DNA of 64,000 bases from a bacterium (GTDB lineage: Bacteria; Bacillota; Clostridia; Lachnospirales; Lachnospiraceae), in assembly GCA_023664305.1 (NCBI GenBank), contig JAMPFT010000008.1, positions 25,234 through 89,233 of the forward strand, given 5' to 3'. The notes under the pieces are model-generated. The model saw nothing but the letters and a program-made list of their open reading frames with translations, had not been told where the DNA came from and did no database searches. This document shows, one piece after another, positions 33,941-42,674 of this stretch (the first letter of the stretch is position 1; the number at the start of each line of letters is the position of its first letter). The position numbers were made by a program, and so were the translations under genes.

Positions 33941-34369
33941 ATGAAAGAACACAACGGAAAAACATATGCGGAGAAGGCGCCGCACACCATGGAGGAGCTG
34001 CTGGAAATTATAAAGATTCTGCGCAGTCCCCAGGGGTGCTCCTGGGACAGGGAGCAGACACACGAGTCCTTAAAGAAGTGCCTGACCGACGAGACGGAGG
34101 AGGTCCTGCAGGCGATAGACAGGCGGGACGACGAGAACCTGTGCGAAGAGCTGGGGGATTTGCTGCTGCAGGTGCTTTTGCACTGCGAGATCGCCGGAGA
34201 GCGGGGAGCCTTTACCTTTTCGGACGTGGTTCAGACGCTTTCGGAGAAGATGATCCGCAGGCACCCGCATGTATTCGGCGATATCAAGAGTCCGGAGTCC
34301 CCCGAGGAGGCTCTTGCACTTTGGAAGGAAGTCAAACGTGTCGAGAAAGAACGAAAAGAGCGGCAATGA
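33941..34369 (+). CDS. mazG: MazG-type nucleotide pyrophosphohydrolase
   Basis: A 142-residue single-domain MazG, which hydrolyses (d)NTPs to monophosphates and pyrophosphate. The metal-binding pattern is present: GCSWDREQTHESLKKCL, ETEEVLQAID and EELGDLLLQVLLHCEIA (EExxE…ExxD). RRHPHVFGD is also typical. Full-length MazG has two such domains; this is the short form. The ATG at 33941 is formed at the decayed end of the tandem repeat, whose last unit supplies the leader. A start within the repeats (33860) is unlikely. Confidence 0.85.
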   Translation: MKEHNGKTYAEKAPHTMEELLEIIKILRSPQGCSWDREQTHESLKKCLTDETEEVLQAIDRRDDENLCEELGDLLLQVLLHCEIAGERGAFTFSDVVQTLSEKMIRRHPHVFGDIKSPESPEEALALWKEVKRVEKERKERQ

Positions 34370-34424
34370 AAACAGAAAACTGCACGGAAAAACCAAAAAT
34401 TGTATGGAAAGATTAGGAATTGTA

Positions 34425-34433
34425 TGCTATAAT
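34425..34433 (+). promoter_or_regulatory. Extended -10 promoter for the kdu operon
   Basis: TGCTATAAT (TGn plus perfect TATAAT), 50 bp before the kduI GTG. No clear -35 or regulator operator is seen. Confidence 0.6.
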
Positions 34434-34483
34434 GTAGATACTTACAGGATCTGATATCATTTTTGGAAGGAGAGGTATGATCA

Positions 34484-35344
34484 GTGGAACTTAGAACAGC
34501 AGTATCCCCAAAAGATGTGAAATACTATACCACAGAACGCCTGCGGGAAGAGTTTCTGATTCAGAATCTTTTCGTGCCCGGCGAGATCAGGCTGGTATAC
34601 AGCCACATCGACAGAATCATCACAGGCGCGGCAGTGCCGGTAAAGCCGATCGCGCTGACAGCCGGTGACGAGCTTAGGGCGGAGTATTTCTGCCAGAGAA
34701 GAGAGCTGGGCGTCATCAACATCGGAGGAGCGGGAACGGTCACCGTTGACGGCAGGGTATACAGGGTAGGCTTCAAAGAGGCCATGTATATCGGAATGGG
34801 CTCGAAGGAGATCGTGTTTGACAGCGAGGACGCGGCCGCTCCTGCGAAATTCTATCTCAATTCCGCGCCTGCTCACAGGACATGCCCTACCGTGCTGATT
34901 AAGCCGGAAGGAGTTCCGGAAGAAGGCGTCGTTATCGTCAAGCCGGAGAATAAGGTGGAGCTCGGTTCGCTGGAGGACGCAAACCACAGAGTAATCTGCA
35001 AGTACATCCTGCCCGGCCAGGTGGAAAGCTGCCAGCTTGAAATGGGTATGACGAAGCTGGAGCCGGGAAGCGTCTGGAATACCATGCCCTGCCATACCCA
35101 CGACAGGCGTATGGAGGTTTATCTGTATTTTGAGATGCCGGAGGACGCTTTTGTGATGCATTACATGGGTGAACCCGACGAGACGCGCCACATCGTCATG
35201 AGAAACGAGGAGGCCGTGATTTCTCCCAGCTGGTCCATCCACTCCGGCTGCGGATCCAGAGCGTACACCTTTATCTGGGGAATGGTGGGAGAAAATCAGG
35301 ACTTTGACGACATGGACGGCGTGGCGATGAAGGATCTGAAGTGA
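34484..35344 (+). CDS. kduI: 5-Keto-4-deoxyuronate isomerase
   Basis: A 286-residue cupin isomerase converting 4-deoxy-L-threo-5-hexosulose uronate, the product of pectate-lyase-derived unsaturated uronates, to 2,5-diketo-3-deoxygluconate. The metal site is seen in MPCHTHDRRMEVYLYFE and SPSWSIHSGCG. YTTERLREEFLIQNLF and TRHIVMRNEEAVIS also match KduI. It starts at GTG 34484 after GGAAGGAGAGG; the nearby ATG at 34477 is out of frame and stops at once. First gene of a five-gene operon. Confidence 0.95.
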   Translation: MELRTAVSPKDVKYYTTERLREEFLIQNLFVPGEIRLVYSHIDRIITGAAVPVKPIALTAGDELRAEYFCQRRELGVINIGGAGTVTVDGRVYRVGFKEAMYIGMGSKEIVFDSEDAAAPAKFYLNSAPAHRTCPTVLIKPEGVPEEGVVIVKPENKVELGSLEDANHRVICKYILPGQVESCQLEMGMTKLEPGSVWNTMPCHTHDRRMEVYLYFEMPEDAFVMHYMGEPDETRHIVMRNEEAVISPSWSIHSGCGSRAYTFIWGMVGENQDFDDMDGVAMKDLK

Positions 35345-35382
35345 TTAAGGCAATTATTTTTTAAAGAAAAGGAGAATATAAA

Positions 35383-36189
35383 ATGGGAAACTTTGTGAAT
35401 AACTTTTCACTGGAGGGCAAGGTTGCTCTTGTGACCGGCGCTTCCTACGGAATCGGCTTTGCTATCGCGTCCGCTTATGCGGAGGCCGGCGCTACCATCG
35501 TTTTTAACGATATCAAGCAGGAGCTGGTGGACAAGGGTCTTGCGGCTTATGCCGAAAAAGGAATCAAGGCTCACGGCTATGTGTGCGACGTGACGGACGA
35601 GGCGGCTGTAAACGCCATGGTGGCAAAAATTGAAGAAGAGGTTGGCGTGATCGATATTCTGGTAAACAATGCCGGAATCATCAAGAGGATTCCCATGCTC
35701 GATATGACGGCAGAGCAGTTCAGACAGGTGATCGACGTGGATCTGAACGCTCCCTTCATCGTTTCCAAGGCAGTGATCCCGTCCATGATTAAGAAGGGAC
35801 ACGGCAAGATTATCAACATCTGCTCCATGATGTCGGAGCTGGGCAGAGAGACCGTATCCGCGTATGCGGCGGCAAAGGGCGGCCTGAAGATGCTGACCAA
35901 GAATATCTGTTCCGAGTACGGCCAGTACAATATCCAGTGTAACGGCATCGGACCCGGCTACATCGAGACCCCTCAGACGGCGCCTCTCAGAGAGATCCAG
36001 CCCGACGGAAGCAGACATCCCTTCGATCAGTTTATCTGTGCGAAGACTCCCGCGAACAGATGGCTGAAGGCGGAAGAGCTTGCCGGCCCCGCGGTATTTC
36101 TGGCTTCCGACGCCTCCGATGCGGTAAACGGCCATATTCTGTATGTGGACGGCGGTATCCTTGCTTATATCGGCAAGCAGCCTGAATAA
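35383..36189 (+). CDS. kduD: 2-Keto-3-deoxygluconate/2-deoxygluconate dehydrogenase (SDR)
   Basis: A 268-residue short-chain dehydrogenase. The NAD(P) motif is TGASYGIGFAIA; NNAG and the catalytic NICSMMSELGRETVSAYAAAKGG (Ser-Tyr-Lys) follow. The C-terminal GHILYVDGGILAYIG is typical of gluconate 5-dehydrogenase/KduD enzymes. Next to kduI, the reaction should be reduction of 2,5-diketo-3-deoxygluconate to 2-keto-3-deoxygluconate. Spacing to kduI is 38 bp with GAAAAGGAG before the ATG. Confidence 0.92.
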   Translation: MGNFVNNFSLEGKVALVTGASYGIGFAIASAYAEAGATIVFNDIKQELVDKGLAAYAEKGIKAHGYVCDVTDEAAVNAMVAKIEEEVGVIDILVNNAGIIKRIPMLDMTAEQFRQVIDVDLNAPFIVSKAVIPSMIKKGHGKIINICSMMSELGRETVSAYAAAKGGLKMLTKNICSEYGQYNIQCNGIGPGYIETPQTAPLREIQPDGSRHPFDQFICAKTPANRWLKAEELAGPAVFLASDASDAVNGHILYVDGGILAYIGKQPE

Positions 36190-36220
36190 GTGTGACACGC
36201 GCGGCAAGAGAGGACGGAAA

Positions 36221-36856
36221 ATGAAAATTGCATTGATTAACGAAAACAGTCAGGCGGCGAAGAATGAGATGATCTGCAGTACCTTAAAAAAGGTTGTGGA
36301 GCCCATGGGACATGAGGTGTTTAACTACGGCATGTGCGGGGCGGAGGATCCCAACTCCCTGACTTATGTGCAGAACGGCATCCTGGCGGCGGTGCTCTTA
36401 AACTCCGGCGCGGCGGATTACTGTATCACGGGCTGCGGCACGGGAGAAGGGGCCATGCTGGCCTGCAACGCTTTTCCCAGGGTGCTTTGCGGACACATTG
36501 AATCTCCGCTGGACGCCTACCTGTTTTCCCAGGTAAACGACGGAAACTGTGTGGCTCTTCCCTTTGCGGAGAACTTTGGCTGGGGCGGGGAGCTGAATCT
36601 GCAGTATATCTTTGAAAAGCTGTTCTGCGCTCCCGGCGGCGGAGGATATCCCCCGGAGAGAGTGGAGCCGGAGCAGAGAAACAAAAAGATTCTGGATCAG
36701 GTGAAAGAGGTAACGCACACGGATATGGTTACTATCCTGAAAAACCTTGATAGGGAGCTTGTAAAGGGAGCTCTGGCGGGCGACCGTTTCCGGGAATATT
36801 TCTTCGCAAACTGTAAGTGCGATGAGATTGCGGCAGCGGTAAAGGAAATAGTGTGA
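36221..36856 (+). CDS. RpiB/LacAB family isomerase, DhuI-like
   Basis: A 211-residue sugar isomerase of the RpiB/LacA/LacB fold (IALINENSQAAKNEMICS, YCITGCGTGEGAMLACNAF, LCGHIESPLDAYL). It is longer than ribose-5-phosphate isomerase B (~150) and has a C-terminal extension (DMVTILKNLDRELVKGAL). Streptococcal DhuI, an RpiB-type 4-deoxy-5-hexosulose-uronate isomerase, has this kind of fold and acts on the substrate of KduI. In this operon it may duplicate or broaden the KduI step. Assignment to the exact reaction is an inference. Confidence 0.78.
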   Translation: MKIALINENSQAAKNEMICSTLKKVVEPMGHEVFNYGMCGAEDPNSLTYVQNGILAAVLLNSGAADYCITGCGTGEGAMLACNAFPRVLCGHIESPLDAYLFSQVNDGNCVALPFAENFGWGGELNLQYIFEKLFCAPGGGGYPPERVEPEQRNKKILDQVKEVTHTDMVTILKNLDRELVKGALAGDRFREYFFANCKCDEIAAAVKEIV

Positions 36857-36870
36857 AACGGAGGTATTAT

Positions 36871-37830
36871 ATGAACGCAGTGTTAGAGCAGATCAGTAAG
36901 ATCGGTATTGTTCCTGTGGTAAAGATTGACAGAGAAGAGGACGCGCTTCCTTTGGCGAAGGCTCTGTGCGCGGGAGGACTTCCCTGCGCCGAGGTAACCT
37001 TCCGCACCGGCGCGGCTGCAGGCGCTATTAAGATCATGACGGAGCATTTCCCGGACATGTGCGTAGGCGCGGGAACCGTTTTGAATGCGCAGCAGGTTGA
37101 CGCGGCGGTGGAGGCAGGCGCAAAATTCATTGTCAGCCCCGGCTTAAACCCTAAAACGGTGCAGTATTGTATCGACAAGGGCGTGCCCATCACACCCGGC
37201 ACCTCAAGCCCTTCCGATATCGAACAGGCGATTGAATTTGGGCTGGATGTGGTAAAGTTCTTCCCGGCGGAGCAGTCCGGCGGACTGGCAAAGATCAAGG
37301 CCATGGCGGCGCCCTATGTGAATATGAAGTTTATGCCCACCGGCGGCGTGAATGCAAAAAATCTGACCAGCTATCTCGATTTCCCGAAGATCATTGCCTG
37401 CGGCGGTTCCTGGATGGTGCCCGGAGACCTCATCAACGAGGGCGCGTGGGACAAGATCGAGCAGCTGACGAGAGAAGCGGTTCAGACGATGCTGGGCTTC
37501 GAGCTGGTGCATATCGGGATCAACGCGGCCAACGAGGAGGAAGCGCTGAAGGTAGCCAACCGCTACGCTTTCCTGTTCGGTATGCCTGTAAAAGCGGGCA
37601 ACAGCTCTGTCTTTGCGGGGACGGCGGTGGAAGTGATGAAGAAGCCCGGCAGGGGAACGAACGGACACATTGCAATCCGCACCAACTATATCGAAAGGGC
37701 GGTCAACTATATGAGTACCGTCTTAGGCGTAGAGTTTGAGGAGCCCAAGAAAGACGACAAAGGCAAGTACAAGGCGATCTACCTGAAGGAAGAGGTAGGC
37801 GGATTTGCAATTCATCTCATGCAGAAGTAA
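36871..37830 (+). CDS. eda: KDPG/KHG aldolase fused to a VOC-like domain
   Basis: A 319-residue protein. Residues ~1-212 form a class I KDPG aldolase, which splits 2-keto-3-deoxy-6-phosphogluconate into pyruvate and glyceraldehyde-3-phosphate: ALCAGGLPCAEVTFRTGAA (catalytic Glu), VGAGTVLN, PGTSSPSDIEQA, VVKFFPAEQSGG (Schiff-base Lys) and FMPTGGVN. Residues ~213-319 are a glyoxalase/VOC-like domain (ELVHIGINAANEEEALKVAN … IYLKEEVGGFAIHLMQK). The start is the ATG at 36871 after ACGGAGG. The added domain's role is unknown. Confidence 0.9.
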   Translation: MNAVLEQISKIGIVPVVKIDREEDALPLAKALCAGGLPCAEVTFRTGAAAGAIKIMTEHFPDMCVGAGTVLNAQQVDAAVEAGAKFIVSPGLNPKTVQYCIDKGVPITPGTSSPSDIEQAIEFGLDVVKFFPAEQSGGLAKIKAMAAPYVNMKFMPTGGVNAKNLTSYLDFPKIIACGGSWMVPGDLINEGAWDKIEQLTREAVQTMLGFELVHIGINAANEEEALKVANRYAFLFGMPVKAGNSSVFAGTAVEVMKKPGRGTNGHIAIRTNYIERAVNYMSTVLGVEFEEPKKDDKGKYKAIYLKEEVGGFAIHLMQK

Positions 37831-37854
37831 AGTGAGGAAAGGAAACTGAAAGAA

Positions 37855-38886
37855 ATGGCAAAAGTGATTACCATGGGTGAGATTATGCTGAGATTATCCA
37901 CCCCTAACTTTGAAAAACTGATCCAGGCAGATGAGTTTGACATCAATTACGGCGGCGGAGAGGCCAATGTGGCGGTGTCTCTGGCAAATTACGGACACGA
38001 CGCGGAGTTTGTCACCGCCGTTCCCAACAACGAGATCGGCGAGTGCGCGGTCGCGGCGCTGAGAAAGTACAATGTAGGAACAGAGCATATCGCAAAATGC
38101 GGCGAGAGACTGGGCATTTATTTCCTGGAGAGCGGCTGCTCCATGAGACCCTCCAAGGTGGTGTACGACAGGGCGCATTCTTCTATCTCTACGGCGACCG
38201 CTGCAGATTTTGATTTCGACGATATCTTCAGGGATGCCGACTGGTTCCACTTTACCGGGATCACGCCGGCGGTATCCGATACGGCTGCCGTGCTGACCGA
38301 GGAAGCGTTAAAGGCGGCGAAGAAGCACGGCGTAAAGGTTTCCGTTGATCTGAACTTCCGCAAGAAGCTCTGGTCCTCCGAGAAGGCACAGAAGGTTATG
38401 AAGAACCTGATGCAGTACGTTGACGTATGCATCGGAAACGAAGAGGACGCGGAGCTGGTGCTCGGCTACAAGCCCGGCAAGACGGACGTTACCAGCGGCG
38501 ATCTGGAGCTTGCAGGCTACAAGTCCATTTTTGAGCAGATGGTGGCAGACTACAATTTTGAGTATTGCATCTCTTCCCTGCGCGTAAGCCATTCCGCTTC
38601 GGATAACGGATGGTCCGCATGTATTTATTCCAGAGATACCAGGGAGTTTTACCACTCCAAGGAATACAGCATCCATCCCATCGTAGACCGCGTGGGCGGC
38701 GGCGATTCCTTTGCGGGCGGCGTGATCTGCGGTATGCTGGACGGAAAGGATTTCAGGGATGCGCTGGAATTTGGCGTGGCGGCTTCCGCGCTGAAGCATA
38801 CCATCCCCGGCGACTTTAACCTGGTATCCAGAAAAGAGGTTGAGACACTGGCGGGCGGAGACGCGTCCGGCCGTGTGCAGAGATAA
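37855..38886 (+). CDS. kdgK: 2-Keto-3-deoxygluconate kinase (PfkB family)
   Basis: A 343-residue ribokinase/PfkB kinase. It shows the substrate motif YGGGEANVAVSLANYG, the dimer-strand region and the catalytic anion-hole motif DRVGGGDSFAGGVICG. The operon context identifies the substrate as 2-keto-3-deoxygluconate, phosphorylated to KDPG for the preceding aldolase. FRKKLW and CIGNEEDAELVLG are usual for KdgK-like proteins. It is the last gene before a bidirectional terminator. Confidence 0.92.
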   Translation: MAKVITMGEIMLRLSTPNFEKLIQADEFDINYGGGEANVAVSLANYGHDAEFVTAVPNNEIGECAVAALRKYNVGTEHIAKCGERLGIYFLESGCSMRPSKVVYDRAHSSISTATAADFDFDDIFRDADWFHFTGITPAVSDTAAVLTEEALKAAKKHGVKVSVDLNFRKKLWSSEKAQKVMKNLMQYVDVCIGNEEDAELVLGYKPGKTDVTSGDLELAGYKSIFEQMVADYNFEYCISSLRVSHSASDNGWSACIYSRDTREFYHSKEYSIHPIVDRVGGGDSFAGGVICGMLDGKDFRDALEFGVAASALKHTIPGDFNLVSRKEVETLAGGDASGRVQR

Positions 38887-38913
38887 GCAGATAAAGAATT
38901 TTAAGACATGAAA

Positions 38914-38955
38914 AAGCGCCGCTCAGGCTCCCGAAGCGAAACCTGAGCGGCGCTT
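38914..38955. terminator. Bidirectional terminator
   Basis: A perfect 14-bp stem (AAGCGCCGCTCAGG with its complement) and 14-nt loop, with T-rich sequence on one side and A-rich on the other. It serves the kdu operon and the convergent lipoprotein gene. Confidence 0.92.
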
Positions 38956-38969
38956 ATTTTGTCTGCTTT

Positions 38970-39506
38970 TTACTGTTTGGATGCCTCAAAGAATACAAAG
39001 AAAGTGTCGCCTACGGACTCGTCGTCAAAAAGCTCCCGGTAGGAGATGGAAAATTCATTGTATCCGGCGGGAACGCTGAAAACCAGGTGACCAGTACGGC
39101 TTTCATCCTTCCCCAGCGTGTAGATGCCGGGAAGCATATCGTCGCTTAAGGGCTCCCCGTCCTCCGTGTAGAAGGTGAGAGAGAAATCAAATGCGTCGTC
39201 TGCATCGTCGTTCCACTGAACCTGGAAGTCGGAGTCATACATTTCCACGGTAGAGCTTTTGATGTTTTTGACGGTGACGTCCGCCACGAGAAGCTCACAG
39301 CCCGCGTCCGCATCGTAGCCGCCGTAGGAGTCGCAAAGATACGCGCTGTTTACGGTGTAGTCGAAAAAGTAAGTGCGCATCGTGTCTCCCAGTCCGCCCT
39401 CTGCGAAACCGTCGGAATCGGGACGGACGATCCTTCCGGAGCTTCCGCAGGCGGTAAGGCAGAGGAAGGCTGCAGCTGTCAAAAAGAATGTGATAATTTT
39501 TTTCAT
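38970..39506 (-). CDS. DUF4352-like lipoprotein
   Basis: A 178-residue lipoprotein. The signal MKKIITFFLTAAAFLCLTAC ends in a good lipobox (LTAC). The mature part has the immunoglobulin-like β pattern of DUF4352 proteins (ELLVADVTVKNIKSSTVEMYDSDF, SFSISYRELF-type ending). The ATG at 39506 is chosen because GGAGG stands 7 bp before it. The frame is open further upstream, but that part is antisense to the tRNA and not coding. Function unknown; surface exposed. Confidence 0.75.
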   Translation of the reverse strand: MKKIITFFLTAAAFLCLTACGSSGRIVRPDSDGFAEGGLGDTMRTYFFDYTVNSAYLCDSYGGYDADAGCELLVADVTVKNIKSSTVEMYDSDFQVQWNDDADDAFDFSLTFYTEDGEPLSDDMLPGIYTLGKDESRTGHLVFSVPAGYNEFSISYRELFDDESVGDTFFVFFEASKQ

Positions 39507-39696
39507 TTCTGCCTCCATAAAAATTTTTTTCGTCTGTATGAATTGTAGCACTGTTTTGGGGAAATGACAATTCATAACATGGCGGAAAAAGAGGTTTTTC
39601 TGCAAAATGCTACTGTTTGGGGCGTCTGTCAGAAGCCGGTGCTTTGCAGGATGCGCGGTACACGGGCGGAACGGGCGGAAATATTTGAAAAACAGA

Positions 39697-39725
39697 TTGA
39701 CTTTGAGAACCGTTCGTGCTATGAT
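39697..39725 (+). promoter_or_regulatory. tRNA-Leu promoter
   Basis: TTGACT, 17-bp spacer, TATGAT, ending 20 bp before the tRNA 5' end. Confidence 0.7.
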
Positions 39726-39745
39726 AACAATTGCGCAGTGAGCAT

Positions 39746-39829
39746 GCGGAAGTGTCGGAACTGGCAGACGAGCAAGACTAAGGATCTTGTGGTGGTTACA
39801 CCGTGTGGGTTCAAGTCCCATCTTCCGCA
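39746..39829 (+). tRNA. tRNA-Leu (AAG anticodon)
   Basis: A complete class II tRNA of 84 nt. The acceptor stem GCGGAAG pairs with CTTCCGC, and the discriminator is A. The anticodon stem CAAGA/TCTTG encloses CTAAGGA, giving anticodon AAG (CUU/CUC leucine). A long variable arm and the T-loop GTTCAAGTC follow. CCA is not encoded. The gene lies alone between a lipoprotein gene and an ABC operon. Confidence 0.93.
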
Positions 39830-39925
39830 GTAAAATACAGGATTCTTCAGGCATTCCGGAAGATGAGATGTATATGGCAGACAGTGGAGCCCGTAAACCG
39901 TGTTGAAGAGAAAGGAGGCAATAAA

Positions 39926-40048
39926 ATGACGAAGTTGAGGATGCACAGCAAAGTAAAAGAGCGAATCAGGAAATGTATTGTCTCCCGGGAAATAAGGCTG
40001 CGCACTGATCAGGCGTGGCAGGAGCGGGCGCACAGAGCGGATTCATGA
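39926..40048 (+). CDS. Small basic ORF
   Basis: A 40-codon ORF (MTKLRMHSKVKERIRKCIVS…) directly behind an excellent AAAGGAGGCAATAAA ribosome site, shortly after the tRNA. The peptide is strongly basic and probably helical. No family is recognised. The 250 bp after it, up to the ABC gene, hold only a small CCCGC-type hairpin near 40140-40158 and nothing else I can support. Confidence 0.4.
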   Translation: MTKLRMHSKVKERIRKCIVSREIRLRTDQAWQERAHRADS

Positions 40049-40298
40049 GCGGCATGACATACATTTGTATGGCATGCCGTTTTCATATGGCGTTTCTGCA
40101 GCGGCCCGGCATACGGCACCGCAGGGTCAGAATTGTGTTCCCGCGCAATTTTGCGGGTTTGTCTTTATCGGTTGGGACGCAGGATTGGCAGATGACGTTT
40201 CGGGAGAAACAGGGGGCTTAAGGCTTTTGCCCCGAATCGGAAGCGGTATATCGGGAAATGTAAAAATGCGCCCGGAGAGGCGCGGATGAGAGGACATT

Positions 40299-42611
40299 AT
40301 GAATTTACCGAGCAGTTTTATAAAAGTAACGGAAAAATACGGCATCGGCCAAAAGGACATCGTATTTGCGGCGGTGGCGGATCTGGACGAGGAGTTCAGG
40401 TTTGCGGACTCGATCGTGGCGATCACGGACAAAAAGCTTATCGTGGCGAGGTATCCTTACCTGGAAAGGCAGGAATGCCGTCTGGGCGGCTATGACAGCT
40501 GGGCGATGCAGGAAAACAAGGCGGAGGAACCGGCGGTGCTGCTTTATGACCTGGAAGAGGTAGAGAAGCTGGAGGTGCTCCGTCAGGTCAGCACAGGCGT
40601 GTTGATGGGCAAGATCAGGGAAACGGAGCAGTATCTGTGCCAGTTTTCCAACACAAAGATGGAAGCCTTCATGCGGATGAGCCGTCTGCTGGAAAAAAGC
40701 AGGAAAGGCGAGGAGATCACAAAGGAGGATCTGGACGTCAAAAAGGGGAAGGAATGCTGTCCCAAATGCGGCATGATTTACCCGGACCAGGAGAGAAAGG
40801 TCTGCCCCAAATGTATGGATAAAAAGTCGATCCTGCTGCGGGTGGTGGGCTATTTTAAGCCTTATAAGGCGAAGCTGGCGCTCATGATGATCTGTTATCT
40901 TCTGACGGCGGGGCTGAACCTTGCCTGGCCATACTTAAGCGGCACGATGCTCTACGACGGCGTTCTTGCCAGGGATGAAACCTTTTTAGCCATGCTGGGG
41001 ATTCCGGCAGGGAGATTTCTGACGGCGCTGGCGGTGCTGGTGATCGCCATGATTGTGACAAAGGTGGCCATTCAGGGGCTGGGTATCCTGCAGGGCGTTT
41101 TTACGGCCCAGATCGCGACGGACGTCATGGCAAAGCTTAAGAGCCAGGTGTTTGATTCCATGGGAAAGCTTTCTATCAGCTTTTTTACCAAAAGGCAGAC
41201 GGGAGGCCTGATGACGCGGGTATCCGACGACGCGGACGAAATTTCCAGCTTTTTTATCGACGGTATTCCTTACTTTTTTATCAATGTGGGAACCATCGTG
41301 GCTACCTGTGTGATCATGTTTATTTTAAATCCCCTGCTGGCGCTGGCATCCATCGTCATGATGCCGATTCTGTTTTACATCAGTTATCATATGATGCCCA
41401 GGCTGTGGCATTATTACGGGAAAAGGCACCGGGCGAACCGCCGTCTGAACAGTCAGATGAACGAAAATTTTACCGGCGCACGCGTGGTAAAGGCTTTCGG
41501 ACAGGAGGAGCAGGAGATTACCCGGTTTAAGAAAAATAACGGGCGGGTGAAGGAAGCCGAGCTGGATGTGGCGCGGTATGACTGTCGGTTTTCGGCGCTG
41601 TATTACCTGGTGGAGGACTTTCTGACCTTCCTGGTGTGGGCGGTGGGCTCGGCCCTGATTATCAGCGGCTCCGACATGGAGCTGGGGCTTTTGATCACCT
41701 TCTCCGGGTATGTGGGACAGCTGAAAGGTCCTCTGGAATTTATGTCCAGGATTATCCGCTGGTATACCAATGCCATGAACTCCGCGCAGCGTATGTTTGA
41801 GATCATCGACGCCGTGCCGGAGGTGAAGGAGGTGCCGGATCCGGTGCGCCCGGAAAGTCTGCGGGGAGAGATCGAACTGAAAAACGTTACCTTCGGGTAT
41901 GAGCCGAACAAACCGATTCTCAAGGACGTGAGCTTTAAGGTGGAGGCCGGGGAGGTACTGGGAATCGTGGGCCGTTCCGGCGCGGGAAAGTCCACGCTGG
42001 TCAATCTCATCTCCCGTCTGTACGATACGGGCGAGGGAGAGGTGCTGGTGGACGGCGTCAACGTGAGGCGGTACGGCTTCCGGGAGCTGCGCAGGAATGT
42101 GGCCATGGTGTCACAGGAAACCTATATTTTCGTGGGAACGGTGGCGGAGAATATCGCTTACGCCAGACCTGACGCCGGGAGAGAAGAGATCATCCGGGCG
42201 GCGGTGCAGGCCAGCGCCCATGACTTTATCTGCAAGATGCCGCAGGGATACGATACGATTCTGGGGCCTGCCAACCGGTCGCTGTCGGGCGGAGAGAAGC
42301 AGCGTATTTCCATTGCCAGAGCCATTTTGGCGGATCCGAAGATTCTGATTTTGGATGAGGCGACCTCGGCGGTGGATACGGAGACGGAGCTTGCCATCCA
42401 GAAATCCCTTGAGCGGCTGGAGAAGGGAAGAACGGTGCTGTCTATCGCTCACAGGCTTTCCACGCTGCGAAACGCTACGCACCTGATCGTGCTGGACGAC
42501 GGGCGTGTGACGGAGTCGGGAACCCATGACGAGCTGATGGCAAAGAAGGGAACCTTTTACAAGCTCAGTGAGCTGCAGACCAGGGCTTTGGCCATGCGGG
42601 GCGTGGAGTAA
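40299..42611 (+). CDS. ABC transporter half (fused TMD-NBD) with N-terminal PH-like and zinc-ribbon region
   Basis: A 770-residue ABC exporter half. Residues ~1-140 are a soluble, PH-like-looking domain, then a zinc ribbon (CCPKCGMIYPD … VCPKC, ~150-170). The six-helix membrane domain (~180-490) and ATPase follow, with Walker A GRSGAGKST, signature LSGGEKQR, Walker B ILILDEATS and H-loop IAHRLS. It is paired with the gene at 43278, which has the same unusual layout, suggesting a heterodimer. Related pairs with DUF1854 are named after cyanophycin gene neighbourhoods, from memory. Confidence 0.88.
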   Translation: MNLPSSFIKVTEKYGIGQKDIVFAAVADLDEEFRFADSIVAITDKKLIVARYPYLERQECRLGGYDSWAMQENKAEEPAVLLYDLEEVEKLEVLRQVSTGVLMGKIRETEQYLCQFSNTKMEAFMRMSRLLEKSRKGEEITKEDLDVKKGKECCPKCGMIYPDQERKVCPKCMDKKSILLRVVGYFKPYKAKLALMMICYLLTAGLNLAWPYLSGTMLYDGVLARDETFLAMLGIPAGRFLTALAVLVIAMIVTKVAIQGLGILQGVFTAQIATDVMAKLKSQVFDSMGKLSISFFTKRQTGGLMTRVSDDADEISSFFIDGIPYFFINVGTIVATCVIMFILNPLLALASIVMMPILFYISYHMMPRLWHYYGKRHRANRRLNSQMNENFTGARVVKAFGQEEQEITRFKKNNGRVKEAELDVARYDCRFSALYYLVEDFLTFLVWAVGSALIISGSDMELGLLITFSGYVGQLKGPLEFMSRIIRWYTNAMNSAQRMFEIIDAVPEVKEVPDPVRPESLRGEIELKNVTFGYEPNKPILKDVSFKVEAGEVLGIVGRSGAGKSTLVNLISRLYDTGEGEVLVDGVNVRRYGFRELRRNVAMVSQETYIFVGTVAENIAYARPDAGREEIIRAAVQASAHDFICKMPQGYDTILGPANRSLSGGEKQRISIARAILADPKILILDEATSAVDTETELAIQKSLERLEKGRTVLSIAHRLSTLRNATHLIVLDDGRVTESGTHDELMAKKGTFYKLSELQTRALAMRGVE

Positions 42612-42674
42612 AAGGCTTTGCGCGCAACGGTGAATGAATAAAGATACCCGCGGAAGCGGGCTGGGGGTATAAAG

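Noticed and set aside
33047-34063. Long minus-strand frames rich in FxPCPSAAAFNLF repeats
   Set aside because: They are translations of the 37/34-bp tandem repeat and the antisense of purC. Several frames are open at once because of the repeat, and none has a ribosome site.
39507-39854. N-terminal extension of the minus-strand lipoprotein gene
   Set aside because: The added part is antisense to the tRNA-Leu region. The lipoprotein signal and GGAGG place the start at 39506.
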